From NCBI GenBank assembly GCA_913031575.1, contig CAJWEV010000008.1:1-57420 (forward strand): 57,420 bases of DNA. Reading direction: 5' to 3'. This document shows, one piece after another, positions 41,511 to 49,828 of the stretch. This stretch comes from an uncultured Halieaceae bacterium (lineage in GTDB: Bacteria; Pseudomonadota; Gammaproteobacteria; Pseudomonadales; Halieaceae). Under the pieces are notes generated by a model. It had not been told where the DNA came from. It did no database searches and was given only the letters and a program-made list of their open reading frames with translations. How positions within the stretch are numbered: the first letter of the stretch is position 1; the number at the start of each line of letters is the position of its first letter. The position numbers and the translations under genes are program-made.

Positions 41511-42867
41511 CTTTCAGACATTGTCTTGGTTTGGCATTTTTAGGCTAGGGTTGATTCAGACTGCCCTGGGAGCACTTGTCTTTCTACCGACCAATACCCT
41601 TAATCGAATTATGGTCGTGGAGTACGCGTTGGCGGCGTCAATACCGGGCTTCTTGATCACACTTCATCACGTCGTACAGTTAGCGCGCCCATACATAGGT
41701 TACGGCAGCGATGGGGGAAGTCGAAGAACCCCTTGGATTGTCGGTGGCATGATGATTCTTGCTACAGGAAGCCTAACTGCCACTGCTGGTACAACGCTTA
41801 TACCCACCGCGGGAATTCTGGGGCACATGATAGCTGCCCTGGGCTTTTTGCTGATTGGCGTGGGGTCAGGAGCAGCGGGCACATCGCTATTAGTACTTTT
41901 ATCCAAGCAGGTAACTGAGCGACGTAAACCCGCAGCCGCGACATTGGTTTGGTTCATGATGATCATGGGGTTTGCCGTTACCGGAGGCGTTACCGGGCAA
42001 TTGCTAGATCCATTCACCGAAACGAGACTTTTGTGGGTCGTCTCCTATACCGCTGCCATTGCAATCATCATTAGTTTTCTCGCAATAATAGGCATTGAAA
42101 AGCCACACGCGACGGTCATACGCGATACAGAAAGAAAAGAAAACAAGCCCCCTTTTGCCGTGGCCATCAAGGAGGTGTGGAGTGAAGCTCACGCCCGTCG
42201 CTTCACTATTTTCGTTTTTGTGTCCATGCTCGCTTACAGCGCACAAGATCTTATTCTCGAGCCATTTGTTGGACTCACATTTGGGTGGACAGTCGGCGAG
42301 ACGACAGCGCTTGCTGGAATGCAACATGCGGGCATGCTACTCGGCATGCTTGCCATGGCGCTCTCTACGTACGCCTTCCGGACAAAGACCCGCCACATCC
42401 TTCACTTGTGGATTAGAGGCGGATGCTTAGTGTCTGCCCTCTGTTTAGTCATGCTCGCGATAGCGGGAACTTTGGGGGGTCCGACCTGGCCCATTAAATT
42501 AAATGTTTTCATTCTTGGAGCCTCAAACGGCAGCTTTGCGGTCGCGGCAATAGGCGGAATGATGATGCTAGCAAGCGAGGGCCGTTCAGAGCGAGACGGC
42601 TTGCGAATGGGTCTTTGGGGCGCTGCGCAAGCTATTTCATTCGCACTGGGCGGCTTCTTGGGAACGGTCGCAGTTGATCTCTCAAGCGTATGGCTGGACA
42701 ACTCAGCAGCGGCCTACGGACTGGTTTTTTGCGTGGAAGCGGCGTTCTTTGTATGGGCCGCCAGCCTAATCTTTAACTTAGATCAGCAAGTTCGGAACCC
42801 AAATAAAAGCGTTACAGAAGTAGACCAGTTTGCACTAGAAAGTTCATTAAGGGGTGTAAATCCATGA
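41503..42867 (+). CDS. PucC-family (BCD) transporter between bchG and bchP
   Basis: A second 12-helix MFS protein of the bacteriochlorophyll-delivery family, 454 residues, with LGALVFLPTNTLNRIMVVEY, YIGYGSDGGSRRTPWI, SAQDLILEPFVGLTFGWTV. Genes of this family commonly sit between bchG and bchP and have been called the 44.5-kDa bacteriochlorophyll synthase subunit, though no synthase activity is expected. The TTG at 41503 is well supported by AGGAGG five bases upstream. Its stop overlaps the bchP ATG. Confidence 0.9.
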   Translation: MSNFQTLSWFGIFRLGLIQTALGALVFLPTNTLNRIMVVEYALAASIPGFLITLHHVVQLARPYIGYGSDGGSRRTPWIVGGMMILATGSLTATAGTTLIPTAGILGHMIAALGFLLIGVGSGAAGTSLLVLLSKQVTERRKPAAATLVWFMMIMGFAVTGGVTGQLLDPFTETRLLWVVSYTAAIAIIISFLAIIGIEKPHATVIRDTERKENKPPFAVAIKEVWSEAHARRFTIFVFVSMLAYSAQDLILEPFVGLTFGWTVGETTALAGMQHAGMLLGMLAMALSTYAFRTKTRHILHLWIRGGCLVSALCLVMLAIAGTLGGPTWPIKLNVFILGASNGSFAVAAIGGMMMLASEGRSERDGLRMGLWGAAQAISFALGGFLGTVAVDLSSVWLDNSAAAYGLVFCVEAAFFVWAASLIFNLDQQVRNPNKSVTEVDQFALESSLRGVNP

Positions 42868-44066
42868 TTAATACAAATACAGATTTTGACGTTATTGTGG
42901 TGGGTGGAGGACCATCTGGCGCCACTGCAGCTCATGAAATTGCACTGGCTGGCCATCGCGTTCTACTCCTGGAGCGATCTTTTAGAATTAAGCCCTGCGG
43001 AGGCGCTATACCACCCTGCATATTGAGCGAGTTTGACATCCCAAGATCGCTGCTAAAAGCGGAAATTCAGTCAGCGCGAATGATCTCACCCAAGGCACAG
43101 AAAGTTGACATGCCCATCGAGGGCACCTTTGTTGGTATGGTCGACAGAGACGAATTCGATCCCTGGCTGCGGCTGAGGGCTCAGCACGCCGGTGCAGACC
43201 TCGAGCTCGCCACCTTCAAGAAGGTCGAGTACATCGATAAAACAACGCTTCGAGTGACCTATGTCCCCAAGGACCAGGGCGCAGATGCGAAAACTGCTAC
43301 TGCGCGCTGTGTGCTGGGGGCTGACGGTGCTCGCTCGCGAGTTGCAAGGCAAGGTATTCCAAAACATGCAGACATCCCGTGGGTAATGGCTTACCACGAA
43401 ATTGTCGAGGCGCCCGAGGCAGCAACAGAGGACTACAACCCCGAGCGCTGTGAGGTTTGGTACCAGGGAGACTTATCACCCGATTTCTATGCCTGGGTAT
43501 TCCCCCACGGAAAATCCGCCAGTATTGGTGTGGGTAGCGCATACAAAGACTTCTCTGCGAAGAGATCTGTTAACGAGCTGCGCGCCATCTCAGGTCTCGA
43601 TACAGCGGAAACCATTCGAAAAGAAGGTGCCCCCATCCCCATGAAACCTATGAAGCGGTGGGACGACGGCAAAGCGTTGTTGGTATCTGGTGATGCCGCC
43701 GGTGTCGTGGCACCTGCATCAGGCGAAGGCATTTATTATGCCATGCTGTGCGGACGCCTCAGTGCTGACGCCATCAAAGATTTCCTCGAGACGGGCAAAG
43801 CTTCTGCGTTACGAGCACCGCGGAAGCGCTTTATGAAGCTGCATGGCCGTACCTTCTTTGCCTTGGGCCTACTGCAATATTTCTGGTACCACAGCGACAA
43901 GCGACGCGAGCAGTTTGTTGAGATGTGTAAAGACGAGGATGTCCAAACACTCACTTGGCAGGCATACACACAGAAAAAACTCGTCAAGAAGAAGAAAAAA
44001 GAGCACCTACGTGTCTTTATCAAAGACGTTGCACAACTGTTAGGCCTTTCGAAAACAGCCGCCTAA
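42864..44066 (+). CDS. bchP: Geranylgeranyl reductase BchP
   Basis: FAD-dependent reductase that hydrogenates the geranylgeranyl tail of bacteriochlorophyll to phytyl. FAD motif VVGGGPSGATAAHEIALAGH, RIKPCGGAIPPCIL, and GDAAGVVAPASGEGIYYAM. 400 residues. Ends with a Lys-rich stretch (KKLVKKKKKEH). Coupled to the preceding transporter. Confidence 0.96.
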   Translation: MINTNTDFDVIVVGGGPSGATAAHEIALAGHRVLLLERSFRIKPCGGAIPPCILSEFDIPRSLLKAEIQSARMISPKAQKVDMPIEGTFVGMVDRDEFDPWLRLRAQHAGADLELATFKKVEYIDKTTLRVTYVPKDQGADAKTATARCVLGADGARSRVARQGIPKHADIPWVMAYHEIVEAPEAATEDYNPERCEVWYQGDLSPDFYAWVFPHGKSASIGVGSAYKDFSAKRSVNELRAISGLDTAETIRKEGAPIPMKPMKRWDDGKALLVSGDAAGVVAPASGEGIYYAMLCGRLSADAIKDFLETGKASALRAPRKRFMKLHGRTFFALGLLQYFWYHSDKRREQFVEMCKDEDVQTLTWQAYTQKKLVKKKKKEHLRVFIKDVAQLLGLSKTAA

Positions 44067-44074
44067 TACTCCCT

Positions 44075-44344
44075 ATGACGATTCTTATTCACTCAGGCGC
44101 GCTTATTGGTTTTATTCTTTTGTTGATTGTCGTTGAAATAGTGGTGCTGTATCGCCGGCATAAAACCTTGACTCATAGTGCGTCAGTCAGCACTTTTCTA
44201 CCCAATCTATTGGCCGGGTTATTTCTGATGTGCGGTATTCAGCTAGCGGTCTGGGACGCACCCACCACAGCGTTGCTGGGCTGCCTCACAGTCGCAGGGC
44301 TCTGCCATCTCTTCGAACTCAACCAGCATTGGCGGGGGCATTGA
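44075..44344 (+). CDS. Small three-helix membrane protein after bchP
   Basis: I do not recognise a named family. 89 residues with three hydrophobic helices (about 4-24, 40-58, 63-80), a basic YRRHKTL loop and an ending ELNQHWRGH. It begins eight bases after bchP with no obvious ribosome site, so it probably relies on coupling. Convergent with acsF, 18 bases from its stop. Position suggests a link to pigment synthesis or membrane insertion. Confidence 0.6.
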   Translation: MTILIHSGALIGFILLLIVVEIVVLYRRHKTLTHSASVSTFLPNLLAGLFLMCGIQLAVWDAPTTALLGCLTVAGLCHLFELNQHWRGH

Positions 44345-44362
44345 AAAACACAAGAATTGATC

Positions 44363-45427
44363 CTACCAAGCCGGTTGCATCGCGACCTGCTTTGGCATTT
44401 GATTTGGGATCGTTGGGAGCAGGAATAACCGAAGAATTGTAGCGCCAATACCCACCTGCAACGGCAGTCGCTTGAGCGCAACACCAAGGCCCTTGGCACC
44501 TTCAAGTTCATCGAGGCGCGTATTCAGATCCAACAAACGCTCGAGACCACGCTGGAATTTAGGATCCCGCGTATTCAATGTCATCGGAAACACCTGCTTT
44601 GAAATCTCGGTTGTAATGTCAAATACGGTGTGGTCGAACTCCGTTACATCCATGCCAAATGCCTCGTACAACTTTGGCCGTGAATGATCTCGCACATACA
44701 TGGTCGTATAAACCAGCACGAGAAACATCCGAATAAATAGCTTGTTGTAGCCAGTCAGTAACTTTGGGTTAGCACGCATCAACAAAGCAAAGGCTTCGCC
44801 GTGCGCAAACTCATCGTTACACCACTCGAGGAACCATTCAAAGATAGGATGAAATCGGCGCTCTGGATGACGCTCGAGATGGCGGTAAATAGTGATGTAA
44901 CGCGCATACCCAATCTTCTCCGACAGGTAGGTCGCGTAAAAAATGAATTTCGGCCGGAAGTAGGTGTATTCCTTATCGCGCTTGAGAACACTCAGGTCGA
45001 CAGCCACACCCAATTTCTTCAACGCACGATTAATAAAGCCCGCATGTCGTGACTCGTCACGAGCCATATAGCGGAAGAGTCGCGCAATCTCTGGATCCCC
45101 TACCTTGCTCTCGATTTCCTGATACAAGACGCACCCTGAATACTCAGCTGTAATTGAACTTACCAACAGATCAAGAAACTCGGCTTTTAATTCAGGATCT
45201 GCCTCCAATGTCTCGGGATCAAATTCATACTTCTGTTTGAAGTGCTCACGATTAATATCCAACTCAAAAGCTGCCATCATCACGTCCCACTCCTCACGGA
45301 CCGGATCAATGTCGAAGCGTCCAATTTCCTCGCAATCGGTCGTGTAAAACCGCGGTGCCAAAGCGCGGCTTTCGATCGCTTGCTTAGTGCTGTTATTCAT
45401 ACCAGCTGCAGCTGAATCTTCTGCCAT
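44363..45427 (-). CDS. acsF: Aerobic Mg-protoporphyrin IX monomethyl ester cyclase AcsF
   Basis: Di-iron oxygenase that forms ring E using O2. Iron-binding signatures: ITAEYSGCVLYQE, ARDESRHAGFI and CNDEFAHGEAFALLM. 354 residues, normal. No anaerobic cyclase bchE occurs in the window, so in what is visible ring E closure depends on oxygen. ATG 45427 preceded by GGGGGAA. Divergent from a BLUF gene. Confidence 0.96.
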   Translation of the reverse strand: MAEDSAAAGMNNSTKQAIESRALAPRFYTTDCEEIGRFDIDPVREEWDVMMAAFELDINREHFKQKYEFDPETLEADPELKAEFLDLLVSSITAEYSGCVLYQEIESKVGDPEIARLFRYMARDESRHAGFINRALKKLGVAVDLSVLKRDKEYTYFRPKFIFYATYLSEKIGYARYITIYRHLERHPERRFHPIFEWFLEWCNDEFAHGEAFALLMRANPKLLTGYNKLFIRMFLVLVYTTMYVRDHSRPKLYEAFGMDVTEFDHTVFDITTEISKQVFPMTLNTRDPKFQRGLERLLDLNTRLDELEGAKGLGVALKRLPLQVGIGATILRLFLLPTIPNQMPKQVAMQPAW

Positions 45428-45439
45428 ATTTCCCCCATG

Positions 45440-45476
45440 TAGACTTTGAGCAGTAAAAAGTAAAAGCTAAAGTCTA
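45440..45476 (-). other. Stem-loop in the acsF leader
   Basis: TAGACTTT (45440-45447) and AAAGTCTA (45469-45476) form a perfect 8-bp inverted repeat around 21 bases, 13 bases before the acsF start codon. As RNA it would flank the ribosome site and could tune translation; it could also be a chance repeat in an A-rich leader. Confidence 0.35.
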
Positions 45477-45495
45477 CCTATTCTGATATTTTGAC

Positions 45496-45513
45496 TGTCC
45501 ACTTTATTTTACC
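45496..45513. promoter_or_regulatory. Weak PpsR-type site between acsF and the BLUF gene
   Basis: TGT-N12-ACC, one mismatch from consensus, in the 140-base divergent region. Placement is right for control of acsF, but the match is not exact. Confidence 0.3.
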
Positions 45514-45567
45514 TTGGCAGTTCAATCAAGTTAGGACACCATAGGCGAAGTCACGAGATCCATATGC

Positions 45568-46008
45568 ATGTCTAAAATCAACAGTGATCGCCTTTTTCAC
45601 ATGGGCTATGTCAGCACCGAGACCGGAAACTTGGGCTCAGCGGACATGATCGAGCTACTTACCGATGCTCGCAGGATCAATACATCGCGCGACATCACCG
45701 GACTGTTACTGCACCGCGACAGATCGTTTTACCAAGTACTTGAGGGTACAGAAGACGTGGTCCGGCAGACGTTCGACCGAATAGAGAAAGACGAGCGCCA
45801 CACCGCTGTAGACATTCTATTTGAGGGAGAAGTTGATGAACGAGAGTTTCCTGACTGGCAGATGGGCTTCCTTGACCTCGACGGGGTTGACATTGAGACC
45901 CTGCAAGGGTACTCAAACTTTCTCTCGCACGAGGACAGCGCAAAAGACTTTCTAGAGAATCTGAGTCGGGGGAAGCGTCTTGCCCTAATGTTCCGATCAA
46001 TGGAATAA
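45568..46008 (+). CDS. Short BLUF-domain blue-light photoreceptor
   Basis: A flavin-binding blue-light sensor of 146 residues: BLUF domain (about 8-100) plus a short C-terminal helix region and no output domain. The key residues are complete and spaced exactly as in AppA: Tyr14, Asn38, Gln56, Trp97, Met99 (AppA Y21, N45, Q63, W104, M106). N-terminal LFHMGYVST and FPDWQMGF are typical. AppA is an antirepressor of PpsR; here the SCHIC/haem part is absent, so any PpsR contact would need a different surface. Short BLUF proteins of this kind act by protein contact. Divergent from acsF. Confidence 0.92.
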   Translation: MSKINSDRLFHMGYVSTETGNLGSADMIELLTDARRINTSRDITGLLLHRDRSFYQVLEGTEDVVRQTFDRIEKDERHTAVDILFEGEVDEREFPDWQMGFLDLDGVDIETLQGYSNFLSHEDSAKDFLENLSRGKRLALMFRSME

Positions 46009-46061
46009 CCCTCAGAAAAAATCTTTGCCTCCCTGTAATCAGCTCCTACACTTGAATATGA

Positions 46062-46082
46062 GGGGCAGAGGCCCCACTTTAT
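46062..46082 (+). terminator. Possible terminator after the BLUF gene
   Basis: GGGG-CAGAGG-CCCC followed by ACTTTATTT. Short stem and weak T-run. Confidence 0.35.
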
Positions 46083-46113
46083 TTAATACACACTAAATTA
46101 AGAGGGGGTAGTC

Positions 46114-47070
46114 ATGCAGTTTCTATCGTTTGGTTTGGTAAGTTCTGTCGCAATTGCGATCGTGCTGATTGTCGTTCTAACCAAGGCGGTAAAGTTTGTT
46201 CCACAAAACCGCGCCTTTGTAGTGGAACGTTTCGGTAAGTACACCCGCACTCTTGAAGCGGGACTCAATTTCCTCAACCCATTCTTTGATCGAGTAGCAT
46301 ATAACCGAACCCTAAAAGAACAAGCGTTTGATGTCCCATCACAGGCGGCGATTACGCGGGACAATATCTCACTAATCGTTGATGGCGTTCTATATTTGAA
46401 GGTGCTAGATCCCTACAAGGCATCCTACGGTGTCGACGACTACGCTTACGCCGTCACCCAGCTCGCACAGACCACCATGCGAAGCGAGATCGGCAAAATC
46501 GAGCTCGACAAAACCTTCGAAGAGCGTGAAGCGCTGAATAACAACATCGTCTCGCAAATTAACGAGGCCGCCGGACCTTGGGGCGTGATGGTCCTCCGCT
46601 ACGAAATTAAAGATATTGAACCACCGCGCACCGTACTGGATGCGATGGAACGGCAGATGAAGGCTGAACGAGAAAAACGAGCTGCCATTCTCGAATCCGA
46701 AGGTGAGCGTCAATCGTCCATTAACGTTGCAGAAGGTGAAAAACAGGCCAGAGTGCTCGCAGCTGAGGCTGAAAAAGCCGAGCAGATTTTGAAGGCCGAA
46801 GGTGAAGCCAACGCGATCATTGCAGTCGCGGAAGCGAAGGCTGAGGCCCTGAACAAAGTCGGTGCCGCTGCCAATACAGAAGACGGTCAAAAAGCCGTGC
46901 AACTGGACTTGGCAGAGCAGGCAATCACCGCCAAGCAAGCCATTGCACGCGACTCATCTGTCGTACTTCTTAGCGATTCGCAAACAAATGCATCTAATGT
47001 GGTGGCGGAGGCAATGACCATCGTCAATCGACTGAACGAAGTACAAGGAAAAACCAATGGCCCTGCTTGA
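46114..47070 (+). CDS. SPFH/Band 7 membrane protein (QmcA/paraslipin type)
   Basis: A stomatin-like scaffold protein of 318 residues: one N-terminal membrane helix (about 5-22), the Band 7 domain (VPQNRAFVVERFGKYTRTLEAGLNFLNPF ... split motif), and a long Ala/Glu-rich coiled coil (about 185-265). Such proteins oligomerise at the membrane and organise microdomains. The paired nfeD gene starts inside its end (14-base overlap), the standard partnership. GAGGGGG ribosome site. Confidence 0.92.
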   Translation: MQFLSFGLVSSVAIAIVLIVVLTKAVKFVPQNRAFVVERFGKYTRTLEAGLNFLNPFFDRVAYNRTLKEQAFDVPSQAAITRDNISLIVDGVLYLKVLDPYKASYGVDDYAYAVTQLAQTTMRSEIGKIELDKTFEEREALNNNIVSQINEAAGPWGVMVLRYEIKDIEPPRTVLDAMERQMKAEREKRAAILESEGERQSSINVAEGEKQARVLAAEAEKAEQILKAEGEANAIIAVAEAKAEALNKVGAAANTEDGQKAVQLDLAEQAITAKQAIARDSSVVLLSDSQTNASNVVAEAMTIVNRLNEVQGKTNGPA

Positions 47071-47536
47071 ATACTTGGGTGAAAACCCAGCTAGCTTCTG
47101 GTTTGCGATAGGTGCGCTAGCGCTTTTAATAGAGTTAGTGGTGCTTGGCATGAGCACTATCGTGCTTTTCCTAGCAGGACTTGGATCGCTCATTACCGCA
47201 CTACTCATTTACTTGGGAGTGGTGCCGGAAGATTGGTTAACTGGCTTCGCTGTGATGGGTGTACTGTCATTTATCTTGGGCGTATTGCTTTGGAAACCGC
47301 TCAAGCAATATCAGGCGGCCGAACCCCCTCGCTCTGGTCAAAGTTCTGACTTTGTCGGTTATGAGTTTGCACTGTCGAGCCTCTTGGATCGCGAGACTCA
47401 GTCCGCGCATCAATTTTCAGGCGTCTCATGGCGTGTTGAACTAGCGCGTGAGGAAGGAGATAAATCACTCGCCAGTGGCGACCGCGTTCGCGTTGTCGCT
47501 CTCCATCCGGGGATTTTGGTTGTAGCGCAGGCGTAA
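47057..47536 (+). CDS. NfeD-family membrane protein
   Basis: 159 residues: two to three membrane helices (about 14-90) followed by an OB-fold domain with YEFALSSLLDR and SGDRVRVVALHPGILVV. Partner of the SPFH protein encoded just upstream; the pair is widespread in bacteria and linked to membrane quality control. Confidence 0.88.
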   Translation: MALLEYLGENPASFWFAIGALALLIELVVLGMSTIVLFLAGLGSLITALLIYLGVVPEDWLTGFAVMGVLSFILGVLLWKPLKQYQAAEPPRSGQSSDFVGYEFALSSLLDRETQSAHQFSGVSWRVELAREEGDKSLASGDRVRVVALHPGILVVAQA

Positions 47537-47563
47537 TTACGCGACGCCTATTTAGTGAGCTTG

Positions 47564-47953
47564 CTACGGGGCTTGCATGATGGCGAAGTTGCCATCGGCT
47601 GTCCCCACAAGCTTCTGCTGAACATAGAGTTCCCCTCGAACATTGGCGAAGCGCTTACCTTTGTTCACCACTCTGACTTCACACTCTACAATGCCCCCAG
47701 CAACAGGCCTTAGAAAATTCATAGAGATTTGGAGTGTGGCGCAAATTTCGCCTTCGTCTAATTGCTGCATTAGCGAGGCGCCCATCGTTGTGTCGACCAA
47801 CGTGAACAAAGCACCTCCATGAACCACACCGTTAGGGTTCATATGACGCTCCGAGACTTCTAACCGCCCTTTTCCATTGCCATCAGTTTCTGGAAGAAGC
47901 TCAAAGCCGACTAGTTCGGCAAAACCGGGATGTTGCATAACGTTTTGAATCAC
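47564..47953 (-). CDS. PaaI-family hotdog thioesterase
   Basis: A 129-residue acyl-CoA thioesterase-like protein with the family motif NPNGVVHGGALFTLVDTTMGASL (split: HGGALFTLVDTT) and a typical end region. Substrate unknown. Stands alone. Confidence 0.85.
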   Translation of the reverse strand: MIQNVMQHPGFAELVGFELLPETDGNGKGRLEVSERHMNPNGVVHGGALFTLVDTTMGASLMQQLDEGEICATLQISMNFLRPVAGGIVECEVRVVNKGKRFANVRGELYVQQKLVGTADGNFAIMQAP

Positions 47954-48041
47954 TTCATTCGTAAATCGTGGCGAACTGTATCAGCTTCTTATCTTGCGAT
48001 CAGCGGGCCATATCGCTACCCAAAAGCGTATAGATGGCCAA

Positions 48042-48647
48042 TCAGCTACCGAGCTCGCGGGCGCCGAGATTGATGGACTCAGCAAAGGACCGCGGCAAGG
48101 GCTCCAGCTCTGAGCCCATCGTGTCACTCCATCGGTTCAGGAATCCAAACAACGCGATGACGCTGACTATTTCAACGATTTCTCGATCAGAGTAATGCTC
48201 CTTTAGCACAGCAAAATCGCTATCACTCGACGCATTGGGCTGAAGTGCGGCGTGCCATGCCAGCCGCAAGGCAGCGCGCTCTGCATCGCTAAACAGTAAT
48301 GAGGACTCGAACTCGAAGACAGCTTCGACTTTTTCCTGAGGCACACCCAGGTTATGTGCAGAGTGTGAGGTGTGAGCCTGGCAATAATGACAACCATTCG
48401 CCGCGCTAGCGACCATGGCCACCAACTGCTTAAAACCGCGATCAACCTCTCCGGTCTGCAGTATGGTCGCACCTATGCCACCAAAAGCCTTGAGTAACTC
48501 AGGCCAATGAGCCATAGATAGGAAATTATTGGGCACATAACCCATGCTTCCCTCGAGCAGCTGAAACATAGCTTCGAAATCGGGTAGCTGGTCTCGCGGT
48601 ACCGTTGGAATTCTGGACGTTCTCATCTCGTTAGCATCTCCCTTCAT
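48042..48647 (-). CDS. AhpD-like peroxidase-related (carboxymuconolactone decarboxylase fold) protein
   Basis: About 201 residues, helical, with the redox/proton-relay motif NGCHYCQAHTSH typical of AhpD-fold proteins (Cys-x2-Cys and His). Downstream ALFGFLNRWSDTMG is common to the uncharacterised peroxidase-related subfamily. Start uncertain: ATGs at 48701, 48647 and 48626. Probably peroxide or organic peroxide detoxification; not proven. Confidence 0.8.
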   Translation of the reverse strand: MKGDANEMRTSRIPTVPRDQLPDFEAMFQLLEGSMGYVPNNFLSMAHWPELLKAFGGIGATILQTGEVDRGFKQLVAMVASAANGCHYCQAHTSHSAHNLGVPQEKVEAVFEFESSLLFSDAERAALRLAWHAALQPNASSDSDFAVLKEHYSDREIVEIVSVIALFGFLNRWSDTMGSELEPLPRSFAESINLGARELGS

Positions 48648-48708
48648 AGTCCCATGCTCAGGATGTAGGAGTTTATGGCGGCGCTCCGAAAGGGCCCTCA
48701 CAAAAAGA

Positions 48709-49734
48709 TTATCGAACTGCCGGCCCTATTAGTCGAAGCACACCTGCGCCCGCATCCATCTCGGCAATCGCACCTACAGGCACTGTACTCTGCTGCTCTA
48801 CGTGCCCAATCATGGCACCAAAATAGCAGGGCACTTCCAGGGGTTCGCAGTGCTGCTTGAGGATGTCCATTAAGGCAAAATTGCCGAGACCAGGATTGGG
48901 TTTCACGCCAGTAAAGTGTCCAAACACAATCCCAGAAACTTGGCCGAGCACACCACTAAGCTTGAGCTGCGTCATCATACGATCGACACGGTAAATCGCC
49001 TCTCCGACGTCCTCAAGAAAAAGGATGGCGCCTCTGGCGTCCGGGAAGTAAGGCGTTCCAACCAATGCACTCACCAACGTGAGATTGCCGCCAATCAAAT
49101 GCCCTGTGACCTTCCCAGCGTTAATTGTCTGAGTGCGGTGTTTTCGAGCTACAAGATCATCATCGATAAACTCAGGATTACTGTAAGTCGCTGACTCAGC
49201 ATCGAAAAGCACCTCACGCATTCCCTGATAGGTAAATTGATTCCAGCGCGACATCACGTTAGGGCCGTGAAAAGTAACGACACCCGATTTGGCGTAAATA
49301 GCGTTTAGTAAACTGGTAATATCGCTATACCCAAGGAAGATCTTGGGGTTTTTTGATATGAGGTCAAAGTCTAAGAAGGGCAATAGCCGGCTCGCGCCCC
49401 AGCCACCACGCAATGCGAACACACCGTCAATCTCGGGGTCAGCAAACGCGGCATTGATATCCGAGGCTCGATCTTCGTCCTCCCCGGCAAGATAGCCAAA
49501 ACGGTCCATGACATGCAGCCCGACCTTCGACTTCAATCCCATCGCATCCAGGGCCTCCACCGCTATTTGAAGCTGCAGAGACTCATAGGTAACGGACGCA
49601 GGCGCCACGAGTCCAATCGTATCGCCCAGCTTCAGACGCTCCGGTCGTTTGGCCACACCTGCGACAGCGAGGCTGGGCACGATCCCCATTAGGGTGCTCG
49701 CAAGACTTAATTGAAGGAGTGATCGTCGATCCAT
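48709..49734 (-). CDS. LD-carboxypeptidase (peptidase S66) with Tat-like signal
   Basis: Cleaves the terminal D-Ala from tetrapeptides of peptidoglycan; S66 family. Seen: GLVAPAS at the start of the fold, RGGWGASRLLPFLDFD with FLGYSDITSLLNA containing the nucleophile Ser, and late Glu/His residues near IVFGHFTG. The N-terminus MDRRSLLQLSLASTLMGIV carries a twin Arg before a hydrophobic stretch, so export is likely, whereas many S66 enzymes are cytoplasmic. Start ATG 49734 chosen because the signal begins there. 341 residues. Divergent from a VanX-like peptidase. Confidence 0.87.
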   Translation of the reverse strand: MDRRSLLQLSLASTLMGIVPSLAVAGVAKRPERLKLGDTIGLVAPASVTYESLQLQIAVEALDAMGLKSKVGLHVMDRFGYLAGEDEDRASDINAAFADPEIDGVFALRGGWGASRLLPFLDFDLISKNPKIFLGYSDITSLLNAIYAKSGVVTFHGPNVMSRWNQFTYQGMREVLFDAESATYSNPEFIDDDLVARKHRTQTINAGKVTGHLIGGNLTLVSALVGTPYFPDARGAILFLEDVGEAIYRVDRMMTQLKLSGVLGQVSGIVFGHFTGVKPNPGLGNFALMDILKQHCEPLEVPCYFGAMIGHVEQQSTVPVGAIAEMDAGAGVLRLIGPAVR

Positions 49735-49828
49735 AGCGTACGTTTTCCTATTACTGTTATTGAGCTTGGCAGAGCTATTCTCTCGCGGCAAGCTAGACCC
49801 ATCGATAAACGAACCAGTCGGATTCATC

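Noticed and set aside
41503-42867. A catalytic bacteriochlorophyll synthase subunit
   Set aside because: It is a 12-helix PucC-family transporter; the synthase is BchG, encoded just upstream.
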